Shown here piece by piece: positions 1 to 8,410 of a DNA stretch of 64,000 bases. Position 1 is the stretch's first letter. The number at the start of each line of letters is the position of its first letter. Origin of the DNA: Pelagerythrobacter aerophilus (GTDB lineage: Bacteria > Pseudomonadota > Alphaproteobacteria > Sphingomonadales > Sphingomonadaceae); the NCBI RefSeq assembly GCF_003581645.1, contig NZ_QXFK01000018.1, positions 232,501 through 296,500 of the forward strand. Direction: 5' to 3'. The notes beneath the pieces are model-generated. The model did not search any database and was not told where the DNA came from. It saw only the letters and a program-made list of their open reading frames with translations. The translations under genes and the position numbers were made by a program.

Positions 1-1
1 G

Positions 2-310
2 CTGGCGATTACGCTGGCGCTAACACTGCCCGCGATCGGCGTCCGTCTGCGCGACCTGCTTGCCGCCGTTGCGCCAGCCGCCGTCGCTTGCGCGCTGATG
101 GCCGTGGCGGTGCTGGCGATGCGCGGTTCGGTCACTGGCTGGTATCCGATCGCGCAGCTTGCCGCACTGGGGGTGGCCGGGGCCGTCACCTATATGTTGA
201 CACTCTGGTTCGTCTGGCCGGGCGTCGTACGCGATGCCTGGGCGATGCTGCGCCGCCAGCCTGCAGCCGTTCCCGAGCCGACCGCTTCGCTCGGTGCCAC
301 GCACGCCTGA
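2..310 (+). CDS. C-terminal end of a polytopic membrane protein, probably a polysaccharide flippase (partial)
   Basis: Only the last 102 codons are in the window; the gene enters from the left edge and stops with TGA at 308-310. The visible part has two long hydrophobic segments, an Ala/Val/Leu-rich one around bases 60-120 and a second around bases 150-225, followed by a short polar tail with Arg and Pro residues. Two final membrane helices and a short cytoplasmic tail fit the end of an oligosaccharide flippase of the MOP superfamily (Wzx-like), but no family motif is visible. The family call is an inference. That this is a membrane protein is secure. Confidence 0.5.
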   Translation: MAITLALTLPAIGVRLRDLLAAVAPAAVACALMAVAVLAMRGSVTGWYPIAQLAALGVAGAVTYMLTLWFVWPGVVRDAWAMLRRQPAAVPEPTASLGATHA

Positions 311-396
311 CCAGAGCCGGCCGACCGCCGAACGATCATTGGTAGGGTGAACGCCTTGTGGTATGCTGTGCACGATCTGTCGAACAGGAGATCGTC

Positions 397-1398
397 ATGT
401 CGCTCCTAGTTTTCGCTGCCGGCGCGCTGATCCAGATATCGACGCCCGAGCCCGCCGAGCCGCCGGCGCCCGTGCCAACAACAGTGCCCGCGCCCGCACC
501 GGTCGACTCGTCGGCGTTGCTCGATAAGATGGCCGGCGCCGCGGGCGAGACCATCGAGAGCATGACCGACCGCTATCAGCGCATGACGGTGCCGGTGACG
601 ATCGAGGGCCAAGGCCCATTCCGCTTCATGATCGATACCGGCGCGCAAGCGACGGTCGTCACCCGCGGGCTCAGCGACAGGCTCGGGCTCAAGCCGCTTG
701 GCAATGCCACCGTGGTCGGCATGGCGAGTGCGCAGCAGGTCCAGCTGGTCGAACTCAACGGCCTGGAATTCGCCGCGCGCACGTTCGACAACCTCCACGC
801 TCCGCTGCTCGAGGCGCAGCATATCGGCGCGGACGGCATTATCGGCCTCGACAGCCTGCAGGACCTGCGCGTGCTGATCGACTTTCGCGAGGGCACAATC
901 GCGGTCGACGATGCCGAGGCCCTGGGCGGCAACCGCGGCTACGAGATCGTGGTACGCGCGCGGCACAAGCTCGGCCGGCTGATCATCGCCGATGCGCGGA
1001 TCGACGGGATAAAGACCGCGGTGGTGATCGACACCGGCGCGCAGGGCAATCTCGGCAATCGCGAACTGCAGGAGCGGCTGCGGGCGAAGAAGCTGGAGCA
1101 GGTGCGGTCTACCGACGTCCACGGGGTCGATCTTGTCGGCGATCTCGATTTCATCGATGCGGTCAAGATCGACGAGTTCGTGATCCAGAATCTGCCGGTC
1201 GCTTTCGCGGAGGGCCCCGCGTTCGCCGCGCTGGGGCTCGACCGGAAGCCGGCCCTGATCCTGGGCATGCGCGATCTGCGGCTGTTCGACCGGGTGGCGA
1301 TCGACTTCGAATCGCGGACGGTGCTGTTCGACATGCCGCGCGGGTATGCCTCAGGTAACCGCGGAATGCGCTTCGGCGGAATCCCGAGCCGCTTCTAG
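397..1398 (+). CDS. Secreted retropepsin-like aspartic protease with two DTG domains
   Basis: Predicted 333-residue protein. An in-frame GTG lies at 358, but ATG 397 is preceded by AGGAG and begins a short hydrophobic export signal, followed by a Pro/Ala-rich linker (about residues 18-37). Two retropepsin-like modules follow. D80-T-G-A has a downstream hydrophobic-Gly motif (GIIGLD, about 147-152), and D212-T-G-A has a matching LILGM (about 287-291). Two complete half-sites in one chain could pair internally, as in pepsin, instead of dimerising like classical retropepsins. The family is known as predicted aspartyl proteases of proteobacteria; substrate and role are unknown. It stands alone, upstream of the ABC exporter. 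Confidence 0.85.
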   Translation: MSLLVFAAGALIQISTPEPAEPPAPVPTTVPAPAPVDSSALLDKMAGAAGETIESMTDRYQRMTVPVTIEGQGPFRFMIDTGAQATVVTRGLSDRLGLKPLGNATVVGMASAQQVQLVELNGLEFAARTFDNLHAPLLEAQHIGADGIIGLDSLQDLRVLIDFREGTIAVDDAEALGGNRGYEIVVRARHKLGRLIIADARIDGIKTAVVIDTGAQGNLGNRELQERLRAKKLEQVRSTDVHGVDLVGDLDFIDAVKIDEFVIQNLPVAFAEGPAFAALGLDRKPALILGMRDLRLFDRVAIDFESRTVLFDMPRGYASGNRGMRFGGIPSRF

Positions 1399-1448
1399 CC
1401 AGCCCCGTCCATTGCACCGGCCGAGTCGCGTCGCCACATAGGCGCGCG

Positions 1449-3263
1449 ATGCCGCCCGACACGCCCTCCCCCGCCCCCGCCAATCACGACGGGTGGGCGA
1501 CGATCCGGCGCTTCCTCCCTTATCTCTGGCCGCGAGACAACGCCGCGCTCAGGCGGCGGATCGTGTTCGCCCTGCTGCTGGTGCTGGCCGCCAAGGCCGT
1601 CACCCTCGCCCTCCCCTATGCCTACAAGCGCGCAGTCGACGCGATGACGACGCCGGCGAACGAGACGGCAATGGTGGCGATCGCCTTCGTCCTCGCCTAC
1701 GCGGCGGGCCGCTTCGCTTCGGTCGGGTTCGACAACGCCCGCAATATCGCGTTCGAGCGCGTCGGCCAGGAAGCGACCCGGCATCTCGCCGAGGATACCT
1801 TCGCCCGGCTCCACCGCCTCTCGCTGCGCTTCCATCTCTCGCGTCGCACGGGCGAAGTGACCAAGACGGTCGAGCGCGGGACCAAGAGCATCGATTCGAT
1901 GCTCTACTTTCTCCTGTTCAACATCGCGCCGACCGTGATCGAGCTGCTTGCGGTGGCGGTGATCTTCTACCTCAACTTCGGCTGGGGTCTCGTGCTCGCA
2001 ACGGCGATGACGGTGACGGCCTATGTCGCGGTGACCCGCTGGATCACCGAATGGCGCACCAAGCTGCGCAAGGAAATGAACGACCTCGACGGCCTGGCGC
2101 TCTCGCGCGCGGTCGATTCACTCCTCAACTACGAGACGGTGAAGTACTTCGGCGCGGAAGGGCGGGAGCGCGAGCGCTACGGCCGCGCCGCGCGCGCCTA
2201 TGCCGAAGCGGCAATCCGCAGCGAGAACTCGCTCGGCCTGCTCAACGTCGCCCAGTCGCTCATCACCAATCTGCTGATGGCGGGTGCGATGGCCTACACC
2301 GTCTGGGGCTGGAGCCGCGGGGAGTTGACCACCGGCGACCTCGTTTTCGTCAACACCTACCTTACCCAGCTCTTCCGTCCGCTGGACATGCTCGGCTGGG
2401 TTTACCGCACGGTGCGCCAGGGCCTGATCGACATGGCCGCTATGTTCGAGTTGATCGACACCCAGGCGGAAGTCGAGGACGCACCGGGCGCCCCCGCGCT
2501 CGTCGTGCGCCGGCCGAGCGTCGCGTTCGAGGATGTCGTGTTCGGCTACGAGCCCGAGCGGACGATCCTCCACGGCCTTAGCTTCGAAGTGCCCGCCGGC
2601 GCGCATGTCGCGATCGTCGGCCCCTCGGGCGCGGGCAAGTCGACGATCGCGCGGCTGCTGTTCCGCTTCTACGATCCCTGGTCCGGCCGCATTCTGATCG
2701 ACGGGCAAGACATCGCCCAGGTGACCCAGGCCTCTTTGCGCGCGGCGATCGGAATCGTCCCGCAGGACAGCGTGCTGTTCAACGACACGATCGGCTACAA
2801 CATCGCCTATGGCCGCGATGGCGCGACGCACGAGGATATCGTGCGGGCCGCGAAGGATGCCGCGATCATGCCGCTCGTCGAGCGCCTGCCCGACAGGTTC
2901 GAAACCGAAGTGGGCGAGCGCGGACTGAAGCTCTCAGGCGGAGAGAAGCAGCGCGTCGCGATCGCGCGGACGCTGGTCAAGAACCCGCCGATCCTGTTGC
3001 TCGACGAGGCGACCAGCGCGCTCGATTCGCGCACCGAGCAGGACATTCTCGCCACGCTCCATCGGGTGAGTGAGAACCGCACCAGCCTGTCGATCGCCCA
3101 CCGCCTCTCGACCATTGCCGATGCCGACGAGATCCTAGTGATGGAACACGGCCGCCTCGCCGAACGCGGCAGCCACGCTGCGCTGCTGCGCGCGGATGGG
3201 CTCTACGCCGAGATGTGGCGCCGTCAGCAGGCGGAGAGCGAAGTGAGCGAAGCGGCGGAGTAG
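1449..3263 (+). CDS. Atm1/ABCB7-type ABC exporter, fused permease and ATPase
   Basis: 604-residue half-transporter. The permease domain covers about residues 30-330 and the nucleotide-binding domain 355-590. Walker A GPSGAGKST is at 391-399, the signature LSGGEKQR at 495-502, Walker B ILLLDE at 515-520 and the switch His at about 551. The family exports glutathione-linked sulfur or metal compounds; Atm1 supports cytosolic Fe-S assembly in mitochondria, and the Novosphingobium homologue is linked to heavy-metal tolerance. Length and residue pattern match that bacterial Atm1 group. A convergent GFA gene, which is from a glutathione-linked family, lies 49 bp downstream, a possible thematic link. 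The start at 1449 has no strong ribosome site but agrees with the usual length. Confidence 0.93.
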   Translation: MPPDTPSPAPANHDGWATIRRFLPYLWPRDNAALRRRIVFALLLVLAAKAVTLALPYAYKRAVDAMTTPANETAMVAIAFVLAYAAGRFASVGFDNARNIAFERVGQEATRHLAEDTFARLHRLSLRFHLSRRTGEVTKTVERGTKSIDSMLYFLLFNIAPTVIELLAVAVIFYLNFGWGLVLATAMTVTAYVAVTRWITEWRTKLRKEMNDLDGLALSRAVDSLLNYETVKYFGAEGRERERYGRAARAYAEAAIRSENSLGLLNVAQSLITNLLMAGAMAYTVWGWSRGELTTGDLVFVNTYLTQLFRPLDMLGWVYRTVRQGLIDMAAMFELIDTQAEVEDAPGAPALVVRRPSVAFEDVVFGYEPERTILHGLSFEVPAGAHVAIVGPSGAGKSTIARLLFRFYDPWSGRILIDGQDIAQVTQASLRAAIGIVPQDSVLFNDTIGYNIAYGRDGATHEDIVRAAKDAAIMPLVERLPDRFETEVGERGLKLSGGEKQRVAIARTLVKNPPILLLDEATSALDSRTEQDILATLHRVSENRTSLSIAHRLSTIADADEILVMEHGRLAERGSHAALLRADGLYAEMWRRQQAESEVSEAAE

Positions 3264-3312
3264 CCCAACAAGATCCGCCCCATTTTGCGCGAGCACAAAT
3301 GATTAGGAGGAT

Positions 3313-3708
3313 TCAACCAGGATACCGCTCGAACCGCGGCAGTTCACCCAGCGATGCCTCCCACGGTAGTTCGTCCGCGACCTGCACGTGAATCTGCGGC
3401 GGATAGTTCTCCGGATCGTCGAGCGTCGCGGTCTGGATGTCGACCAGCCCCGGCAGGGCTTTCTCGTTCACGTAATAGAGACCGGTGCCGCAGGTGCCGC
3501 AGAAATAGCGCTCGGCATCGGCGGAGGAGCGGTACAGCGCAGGCTCGCCCTCTACGATCGTGAACTCATCGCTCGCGACCGCCATCCAGGCGACGCCGGC
3601 CGCGCCGGCGCAGCGGCGGCAGTCCTCGCAATGGCAGACCGAAACGTGCTTCGGCTCGCCGTCGACCCGATAGCGCACCGCACCGCAATGACATCTGCCG
3701 CCCGTCAT
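3313..3708 (-). CDS. GFA-family (glutathione-dependent formaldehyde-activating-like) zinc protein
   Basis: 131 residues. The start at 3708 is chosen over an in-frame ATG at 3741 because GAGGGAG sits about 8 bases upstream of it. The cysteine pattern is that of the GFA/CENP-V fold: C6-x-C8, a C25-x-C27-x2-C30-x2-C33 cluster, and a later CGTCG pair (about C70 and C73), together binding zinc. The type member, Gfa of Paracoccus, was proposed to speed condensation of formaldehyde with glutathione, though most homologues have unknown substrates. The gene is a single leftward unit, convergent with the Atm1-type exporter and 50 bp downstream of hslU, so it may be read through from the bamE-hslV-hslU block. 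Confidence 0.88.
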   Translation of the reverse strand: MTGGRCHCGAVRYRVDGEPKHVSVCHCEDCRRCAGAAGVAWMAVASDEFTIVEGEPALYRSSADAERYFCGTCGTGLYYVNEKALPGLVDIQTATLDDPENYPPQIHVQVADELPWEASLGELPRFERYPG

Positions 3709-3759
3709 CACATTTCTCCCTCGATTCGATAGAGAGAACATATCGGGTACGGCGTTGCG

Positions 3760-5061
3760 CTACAAGATGTACTTCGACAGATCGCTATCGGCGGAAAGGT
3801 CGTCGAGCCGCTCGCGAACATACGCAGCATCGATCGTCACCGTCTCACCCTGGCGGTCCTCGGCCTCGAAGCTCAGCTCCTCGAGCAACTTCTCCATGAC
3901 CGTCTGCAGACGGCGCGCGCCGATGTTCTCGATGCTCTCGTTCACCCGGGCGGCAATCCGGGCGATCTCGCTGACGGCATCGTCGCCGAGCTCGAGCGTG
4001 ACCTTCTCGGTGCCGAGCAGCGCCTTGTACTGCGCGACGAGATTGGCGCGCGTCTCCGACAGAATGCGCACGAAGTCCTCCTCGGTCAGCGCGCGCAGTT
4101 CGACCCGGATCGGCAGACGGCCCTGGAGCTCGGGCAGCATGTCCGACGGCTTGGCCAGGTGGAACGCGCCACTGGCGATGAACAGCACGTGGTCGGTCTT
4201 CATCGGCCCGTACTTGGTTGACACCGTGGTGCCCTCGATCAGCGGCAGCAAGTCGCGTTGCACGCCCTCGCGGCTGACCGAACCGCCGCGCACGTCGGAG
4301 ACCGCGATCTTGTCGATCTCGTCGAGGAACACGATGCCATTAGTCTCGGCGTTCTCGAGCGCGACCCGGGCGACATCGTCCTGGTCCATGCGCTTTTCGG
4401 CTTCTTCCTCGACCAGCTTGTCCCAAGCGTCGGGCACCTTGAGCTTGCGCCGCTTCATCGGCGTCTTGCCCATCGCCTTGCCGAGCATGTCGGACAGATT
4501 GATCATGCCGACGTTGCCGCCCATGCCGCCGAGGTCGAAGGGCATCTGCGGCGCCTCCTCCACCTCGATCTCGACTTCGACGTCGTTCATCGCGTTCTGG
4601 ACGATCCGCTCGCGGAACGATTCGCGGGTCGCCTCGCTGGCGTTCTCGCCGACGAGGGCCTTGAGCAGCCGGTCCATCGCCGCCTTGCTCGCCGCCTCGC
4701 GCACCGCTTCGCGGCGGCGGTCCTTCTCCAGCCGGATCGCTTCTTCGACCAGATCGCGCGCGATCTGCTCGACGTCGCGCCCGACATAGCCGACTTCGGT
4801 GAACTTGGTCGCCTCGACCTTCACGAACGGCGCATCGGCCAGCTTGGCCAGGCGGCGGCTGATCTCGGTCTTGCCGCAGCCGGTCGGGCCGATCATCAGG
4901 ATGTTCTTCGGCGTCACCTCGTCGCGCAGGTCGGGCGAGAGTCGCTGGCGGCGCCAGCGATTGCGCAGCGCCACGGCGACGGCACGCTTGGCTTCCTTCT
5001 GCCCGATGATGTGCTCGTCGAGAGCGGCGACGATCGCTTTGGGGGTAAGTGCTTCGTTCAT
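3760..5061 (-). CDS. hslU: HslU, ATPase subunit of the HslUV protease
   Basis: 433 residues. Walker A GPTGCGKT is at about 58-65 and the substrate-gripping pore motif GYVG at 91-94. A charged I-domain spans about 110-235, Walker B VFLDE is at 244-248, and the C-terminal tail SKYIL is the segment that docks into HslV. HslU forms a hexameric ring that unfolds proteins and feeds them to the HslV dodecamer in the cytoplasm. It lies downstream of hslV on the same strand, with a 92-bp spacer that carries two palindromes instead of the usual very short gap. Length is normal and all motifs are intact. Confidence 0.98.
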   Translation of the reverse strand: MNEALTPKAIVAALDEHIIGQKEAKRAVAVALRNRWRRQRLSPDLRDEVTPKNILMIGPTGCGKTEISRRLAKLADAPFVKVEATKFTEVGYVGRDVEQIARDLVEEAIRLEKDRRREAVREAASKAAMDRLLKALVGENASEATRESFRERIVQNAMNDVEVEIEVEEAPQMPFDLGGMGGNVGMINLSDMLGKAMGKTPMKRRKLKVPDAWDKLVEEEAEKRMDQDDVARVALENAETNGIVFLDEIDKIAVSDVRGGSVSREGVQRDLLPLIEGTTVSTKYGPMKTDHVLFIASGAFHLAKPSDMLPELQGRLPIRVELRALTEEDFVRILSETRANLVAQYKALLGTEKVTLELGDDAVSEIARIAARVNESIENIGARRLQTVMEKLLEELSFEAEDRQGETVTIDAAYVRERLDDLSADSDLSKYIL

Positions 5062-5072
5062 TGTCTTCCGTC

Positions 5073-5148
5073 GTCATCCCAGTGAAAGCTGGGATTGGGT
5101 TGGGCTTGGCGCGAAATGGGAAGCGATCCCAGCGTTCGCTGGGATGGC
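5073..5148. repeat. Pair of short palindromes between hslV and hslU (REP-like)
   Basis: Two hairpin-forming sequences sit in tandem in the hslV-hslU spacer. The first is ATCCCAG-TGAAAG-CTGGGAT at 5076-5095 (7-bp stem). The second is ATCCCAGCG-TT-CGCTGGGAT at 5126-5145 (9-bp stem). They share the same core. From memory, similar GTCATCCCAGC-type palindromes recur between genes in Sphingomonadales; no genome-wide count was possible here. In the transcript they would place two stem-loops between the protease and ATPase cistrons. Confidence 0.75.
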
Positions 5149-5153
5149 ACCTA

Positions 5154-5714
5154 CTAAACCGTCTCCACCGTCACATTGCCGTTGGTAAACACACAGATGT
5201 CGGCCGCGACCGCCATCGCCTTGCGCGCGATCTGCTCTGCGTCGTTCTCGTAAGCGTCGAGCGCGCGCGCGGCGGCGAGTGCGTAGTTGCCGCCGGAACC
5301 GATCGCGGCGATTCCCGCCTCGGGCTCCAGCACGTCGCCATTACCGGTCAGCACGAGCAGGGCGTCCTTGTCGGCCACGATCATCAGCGCTTCGAGATTG
5401 CGGAGGTACTTGTCGGTCCGCCAGTCCTTGGCGAGCTCGACCGCGGCGCGCATGAGCTGGCCGCTATACTGCTCCAGCTTCTTCTCCAGCCGTTCGAACA
5501 GGGTGAAGGCGTCGGCCGTCGCGCCGGCGAAACCGGCGACCACCGAGCCATCCTTGCCGATGCGGCGGACTTTGCGCGCATTGGGCTTCATCACGGTGTT
5601 GCCCATGGAGACCTGACCGTCGCCGGCGATGACGGTCTTGCCGTTCTTGCTGACCCCGATGATGGTGGTCCCGTGCCACTGGATCAGGCCGTGGCTCGCC
5701 GCGTTCTCGTCCAT
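5154..5714 (-). CDS. hslV: HslV, peptidase subunit of the HslUV protease
   Basis: 186 residues. The catalytic N-terminal threonine lies in G15-T16-T17-I-I-G-V, so the enzyme would be made with a 15-residue propeptide removed to expose Thr16; such extensions are usual in alphaproteobacterial HslV. The downstream VIAGDGQVS and [14 protein letters not shown] segments are typical of the proteasome-beta-like fold. The ATG at 5714 has no Shine-Dalgarno sequence and lies only 8 bases from a sigma-32-like -10 element, suggesting a leaderless heat-shock message. bamE ends 61 bp upstream, so read-through from there is also possible. Confidence 0.97.
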   Translation of the reverse strand: MDENAASHGLIQWHGTTIIGVSKNGKTVIAGDGQVSMGNTVMKPNARKVRRIGKDGSVVAGFAGATADAFTLFERLEKKLEQYSGQLMRAAVELAKDWRTDKYLRNLEALMIVADKDALLVLTGNGDVLEPEAGIAAIGSGGNYALAAARALDAYENDAEQIARKAMAVAADICVFTNGNVTVETV

Positions 5715-5722
5715 GCCGCGCG

Positions 5723-5750
5723 ATATGGGGTGGCGCGCGCGGCGGTCAAG
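5723..5750 (-). promoter_or_regulatory. Sigma-32 (RpoH)-like heat-shock promoter of hslV
   Basis: On the minus strand, CTTGACC (5750-5744) is followed by a 13-base spacer and CCCCATAT (5730-5723). The heat-shock sigma consensus is CTTGAAA, 11-16 bases, CCCCATNT, so the -10 is a full match and the -35 nearly so. The -10 ends 8 bases before the hslV ATG, placing the predicted transcription start at or within a base or two of the start codon. hslVU is a classical RpoH target, which supports the reading. Confidence 0.75.
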
Positions 5751-5775
5751 GAATGTGGGTGCGCCGGGGATCGGC

Positions 5776-6252
5776 TCAGACGCCGGGTCCGCCCGGCCCC
5801 GCACCGCCGCCGACGCCCGGCGTGCCGACCTGGCCGATGTTGCCGAACAGGTCCTCGAAGAACCCGCGCTCGCGGCCCAGCGTCGGCGTCTCGGCGCCGT
5901 CGGGGCTGAGGTACACGACGTCTTCCAGCCCGGACTGCTCGGTCGCGACGACGTTGCCCGAAGCATCGAACTTCACCGCGAGAACCGAATGCTCGCGGAT
6001 CGTCGGACGTACGAACGGCCGGCGGCCGGTGGTGCTGGAAACGTAATACCAGGTCTCATTACCGAACTGGCTGGTGAAGCTCGGCCGGCCGAGGGTGGCC
6101 GCGACCGAACGTTCGTTGTCGATGCCGGGCTGGATGGCGGAGACGAGTGTCCTATCCTGAATGTAGCCACGATTCTCGCGGATCGCGCTGCACCCGCCCA
6201 GGGCCAGCGCCGCTACGACCGCCGCCATGCCCAAAGCCTTACCTGCCTGCAT
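5776..6252 (-). CDS. bamE: BamE-like (SmpA/OmlA) outer-membrane assembly lipoprotein
   Basis: 158 residues, starting at ATG 6252 where a lipoprotein signal begins; the same frame stays open far upstream but without coding character. The lipobox LGGC puts the lipidated Cys at residue 21. The body has the SmpA/OmlA pattern: an ENRGYI-like start, [21 protein letters not shown]-type helix and turn (recognisable GxP), then W-Y-Y-V beta strands. BamE is an accessory lipoprotein of the BAM complex that inserts beta-barrel proteins into the outer membrane. The C-terminus ends in a Gly/Pro-rich tail (about the last 20 residues), an extension of unknown role. It precedes hslV on the same strand. Confidence 0.88.
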   Translation of the reverse strand: MQAGKALGMAAVVAALALGGCSAIRENRGYIQDRTLVSAIQPGIDNERSVAATLGRPSFTSQFGNETWYYVSSTTGRRPFVRPTIREHSVLAVKFDASGNVVATEQSGLEDVVYLSPDGAETPTLGRERGFFEDLFGNIGQVGTPGVGGGAGPGGPGV

Positions 6253-6442
6253 CGAGAAACCTTCCGAAATCGGCGCACACGCCTTTTGCCAGGCGCGGCG
6301 AAATCTTCTATCGGCGCGAGCCTTACGGCGATGCGCGCGTGCTTGCAACTTTGCCGCTTGCGCGCTGTGCGGCGGCGGGGTTGAATTGCCCCTGAACATC
6401 GAACCGAACACCTGACGAACTCCGGGACGAACACCAACGGCC

Positions 6443-6961
6443 ATGTCACTGCTTGCGAAGATTTTCGGTCGGCAGACCGACCCCAAGGACCGGTTCGTGC
6501 CGCTATGGCGCGCGGTCGTCGGCATCGCGCGCGAGCCGCAATGGTACGCCGACTGCGGCGTCGCCGACACGCAGGAAGGGCGCTTCGACATGCTCTCCAC
6601 CGTGCTCGCAGCGGTGATCGTGCGCATGGAGCGCGACGAAGGGCTGCGCGCGCAGGCGGCGCTGCTGACCGAGCTGTTCGTCGAGGACATCGAGGGCCAG
6701 CTCCGCCAGCAGGGGATCGGTGATCCGACGCTCGGCAAGCGCATGGGCAAGCTGATGAGCGCGCTCGGCGGCCGCATCGGCGCGTACCGCGCGGGGCTCG
6801 CGGACGCTGGGGATACGGCGCTTACCGACGCGGTAATCCGCAACGTCACTTTCGGTGACGGCGGAAGCCCGGCCTGCGTCGCCGGGCGGTTGCGCGCGCT
6901 CCACCGCACGTTGCAGGACACCGCGGACGAGGCGCTGCTGCGAGCGGAGATCGCACGATGA
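6443..6961 (+). CDS. Ubiquinol-cytochrome c chaperone (CBP3-like) family protein
   Basis: 172 residues with the CBP3/UQCC1-like pattern: an N-terminal PLWRAVVGIAREPQWY-type helix, DTQEGRFDMLSTVL and a helical body. In mitochondria and alphaproteobacteria the family assists cytochrome b maturation in the bc1 complex. It diverges from bamE across a 190-bp gap and overlaps yceD by four bases (ATGA at 6958-6961), so the two are translationally coupled. No strong Shine-Dalgarno sequence is visible before the ATG. Assignment is by overall pattern, not by catalytic residues. Confidence 0.88.
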   Translation: MSLLAKIFGRQTDPKDRFVPLWRAVVGIAREPQWYADCGVADTQEGRFDMLSTVLAAVIVRMERDEGLRAQAALLTELFVEDIEGQLRQQGIGDPTLGKRMGKLMSALGGRIGAYRAGLADAGDTALTDAVIRNVTFGDGGSPACVAGRLRALHRTLQDTADEALLRAEIAR

Positions 6962-7473
6962 GCAAGAGCGAGCTGTCCCGCCTCATCAAGCTGCGCCAGA
7001 TCGACGCTCGTCCCATCCGGATCGAGGCGAGTGCGGAGGAACGCGCGGCGCTCGCCGAGCGGTTCGGGATCGTTGCGGTGAAGCGGCTCGCGGCCGACAT
7101 CACGCTGGAGCGCGAAGGTGAAGAGGTCGCGGTATCGGGCCGCCTCGAAGCGGACATCGTCCAAGCATGCGGCGTTTCGGGCGAGGACTTCCCCGTCAGG
7201 ATCGACGAGCCGATCGCCCTGCGCTTCGTCCCCGAAGTGGCGCGCAGCGTGCCGGACGAGGAAATCGAGCTCGAGGAAAGCGAGCTGGATGAAATCGAGT
7301 ACACCGGCGACGCCTTCGACCTCGGCGAGGCGGTGGCGCAGTCGCTCGGTCTCGCCATCGATCCTTACGCGACCGGCCCGAACGCCGATACCGTACGCAG
7401 GGAAGCCGGCCTCCTGGAAGAAGGCGCCACCGGGCCGCTGGCGGAGGCGCTCAGGGCGCTGAAGAGGGACTAG
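6958..7473 (+). CDS. yceD: YceD/DUF177 family protein
   Basis: 171 residues. The DUF177 pattern is visible: a beta-rich N-terminal part with ADITLERE and VSGRLEADIVQACGVS, then an acidic loop (about residues 98-115, ESELDEIEY) and LGEAVAQSLGLAIDPYA near the end. In other bacteria YceD affects 23S rRNA levels and is often encoded beside rpmF. In alphaproteobacteria it usually stands without rpmF, as here. It overlaps the upstream chaperone gene by ATGA. Molecular role remains uncertain. Confidence 0.88.
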   Translation: MSKSELSRLIKLRQIDARPIRIEASAEERAALAERFGIVAVKRLAADITLEREGEEVAVSGRLEADIVQACGVSGEDFPVRIDEPIALRFVPEVARSVPDEEIELEESELDEIEYTGDAFDLGEAVAQSLGLAIDPYATGPNADTVRREAGLLEEGATGPLAEALRALKRD

Positions 7474-7648
7474 GCAGCCCGCCGTTGCGGTCATTGGTCC
7501 ATCGGCAACGGCATCCCTCGTGCTTCCCGCATGATTCGTTCGGTTTATCGCGTAAAGAGGCCTGCTCGTCCGAAAGTGCGTTCAAAGCGCCCGATTGTCC
7601 TGCCTCAAGAGGGCCGACAAGCTTGCTCGGCAGGAGGGAACGGCAGGA

Positions 7649-8218
7649 ATGGACAAGTCGAAGATCACCGTAACAACCGCGCTTCTCGCAGCGGCAGCAT
7701 TCATCATTTTTCTGTTCGTCGGATTTTCGATCGGCAGCGGCGGCAGTCCGCTGCTCGTCGTTCTGGCGCTGGCGAGCGTGGGCGCGCTCATTTACTTCTT
7801 CGTGTCGGGCAACAAGAAGGAAGTGGTGCTCGACGATGCTGCGCTGGCCGATGCGCGGCGCATGCAGGCTCCCTCCGGCATGGCCCGGCTCTATATCGTC
7901 CGCCAAGGCTTCGTTGGCGGTCAGCAAGGGATGGACGTGGCAATTGGCGAGACATATCGCGGCCAGATCAAATCGGGCCGCGCATTGGTTGCCGATCTCC
8001 CCCCGGGCCCGCACGCCCTGTCGGTACGCATGGCGCGGGGCGGCGATAAATCGAATGCCTCGCTGGCCCTCGATCTTGCGGCCGATAGCGTCACTGTCGT
8101 GAAGGCGACATCGAGCATGGGAACCACGACCGCAGCCCTTCAACTGTCGGTGATGACCGACATGAGCGCTGCAAGAGCGGATCTGGACAAGGCGCGCTTT
8201 CTGGCCTGGCATTCATAA
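7649..8218 (+). CDS. Unknown inner-membrane protein with two helices and a beta-rich C-terminal domain
   Basis: 189 residues from ATG 7649, chosen because AGGA precedes it and it begins directly before the first hydrophobic segment; a GTG at 7595 would add an unlikely charged leader. Two membrane helices (about 9-27 and 33-52) form a hairpin. After residue 55 the protein is soluble, with a sandwich-like stretch (RLYIVRQG, then DLPPGPHALSVR) resembling the DUF2846 pattern of carbohydrate-binding-like folds; that resemblance is an inference. The 175-bp leader region upstream holds no other gene. Function unknown. Confidence 0.75.
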   Translation: MDKSKITVTTALLAAAAFIIFLFVGFSIGSGGSPLLVVLALASVGALIYFFVSGNKKEVVLDDAALADARRMQAPSGMARLYIVRQGFVGGQQGMDVAIGETYRGQIKSGRALVADLPPGPHALSVRMARGGDKSNASLALDLAADSVTVVKATSSMGTTTAALQLSVMTDMSAARADLDKARFLAWHS

Positions 8219-8410
8219 GGATACCCTCAGGTACCGATGGACCTGGCCGGAGCCATGCGCCGCATCGGCGCGGCCCTCGTTCCTCTTCCGAGCCTCCGGC
8301 GCCGGGCAGACTCTGCGTCCCCTGTCCCTGCACACCGTCGGAGATAAATTTGGGGCTTCTTGCTTCCACGACACAGAGCCGTCGGTGATCGTGACATCCG
8401 GCGACTGGCG

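Noticed and set aside
6253-7494. Upstream extension of the bamE frame to a 572-codon protein
   Set aside because: The extension lies antisense to the bc1 chaperone and yceD. A perfect lipoprotein signal begins at 6252.
8219-8410. 192-bp gap between the unknown membrane gene and the TetR gene
   Set aside because: I looked for small genes, RNA genes and terminators and found none with support.
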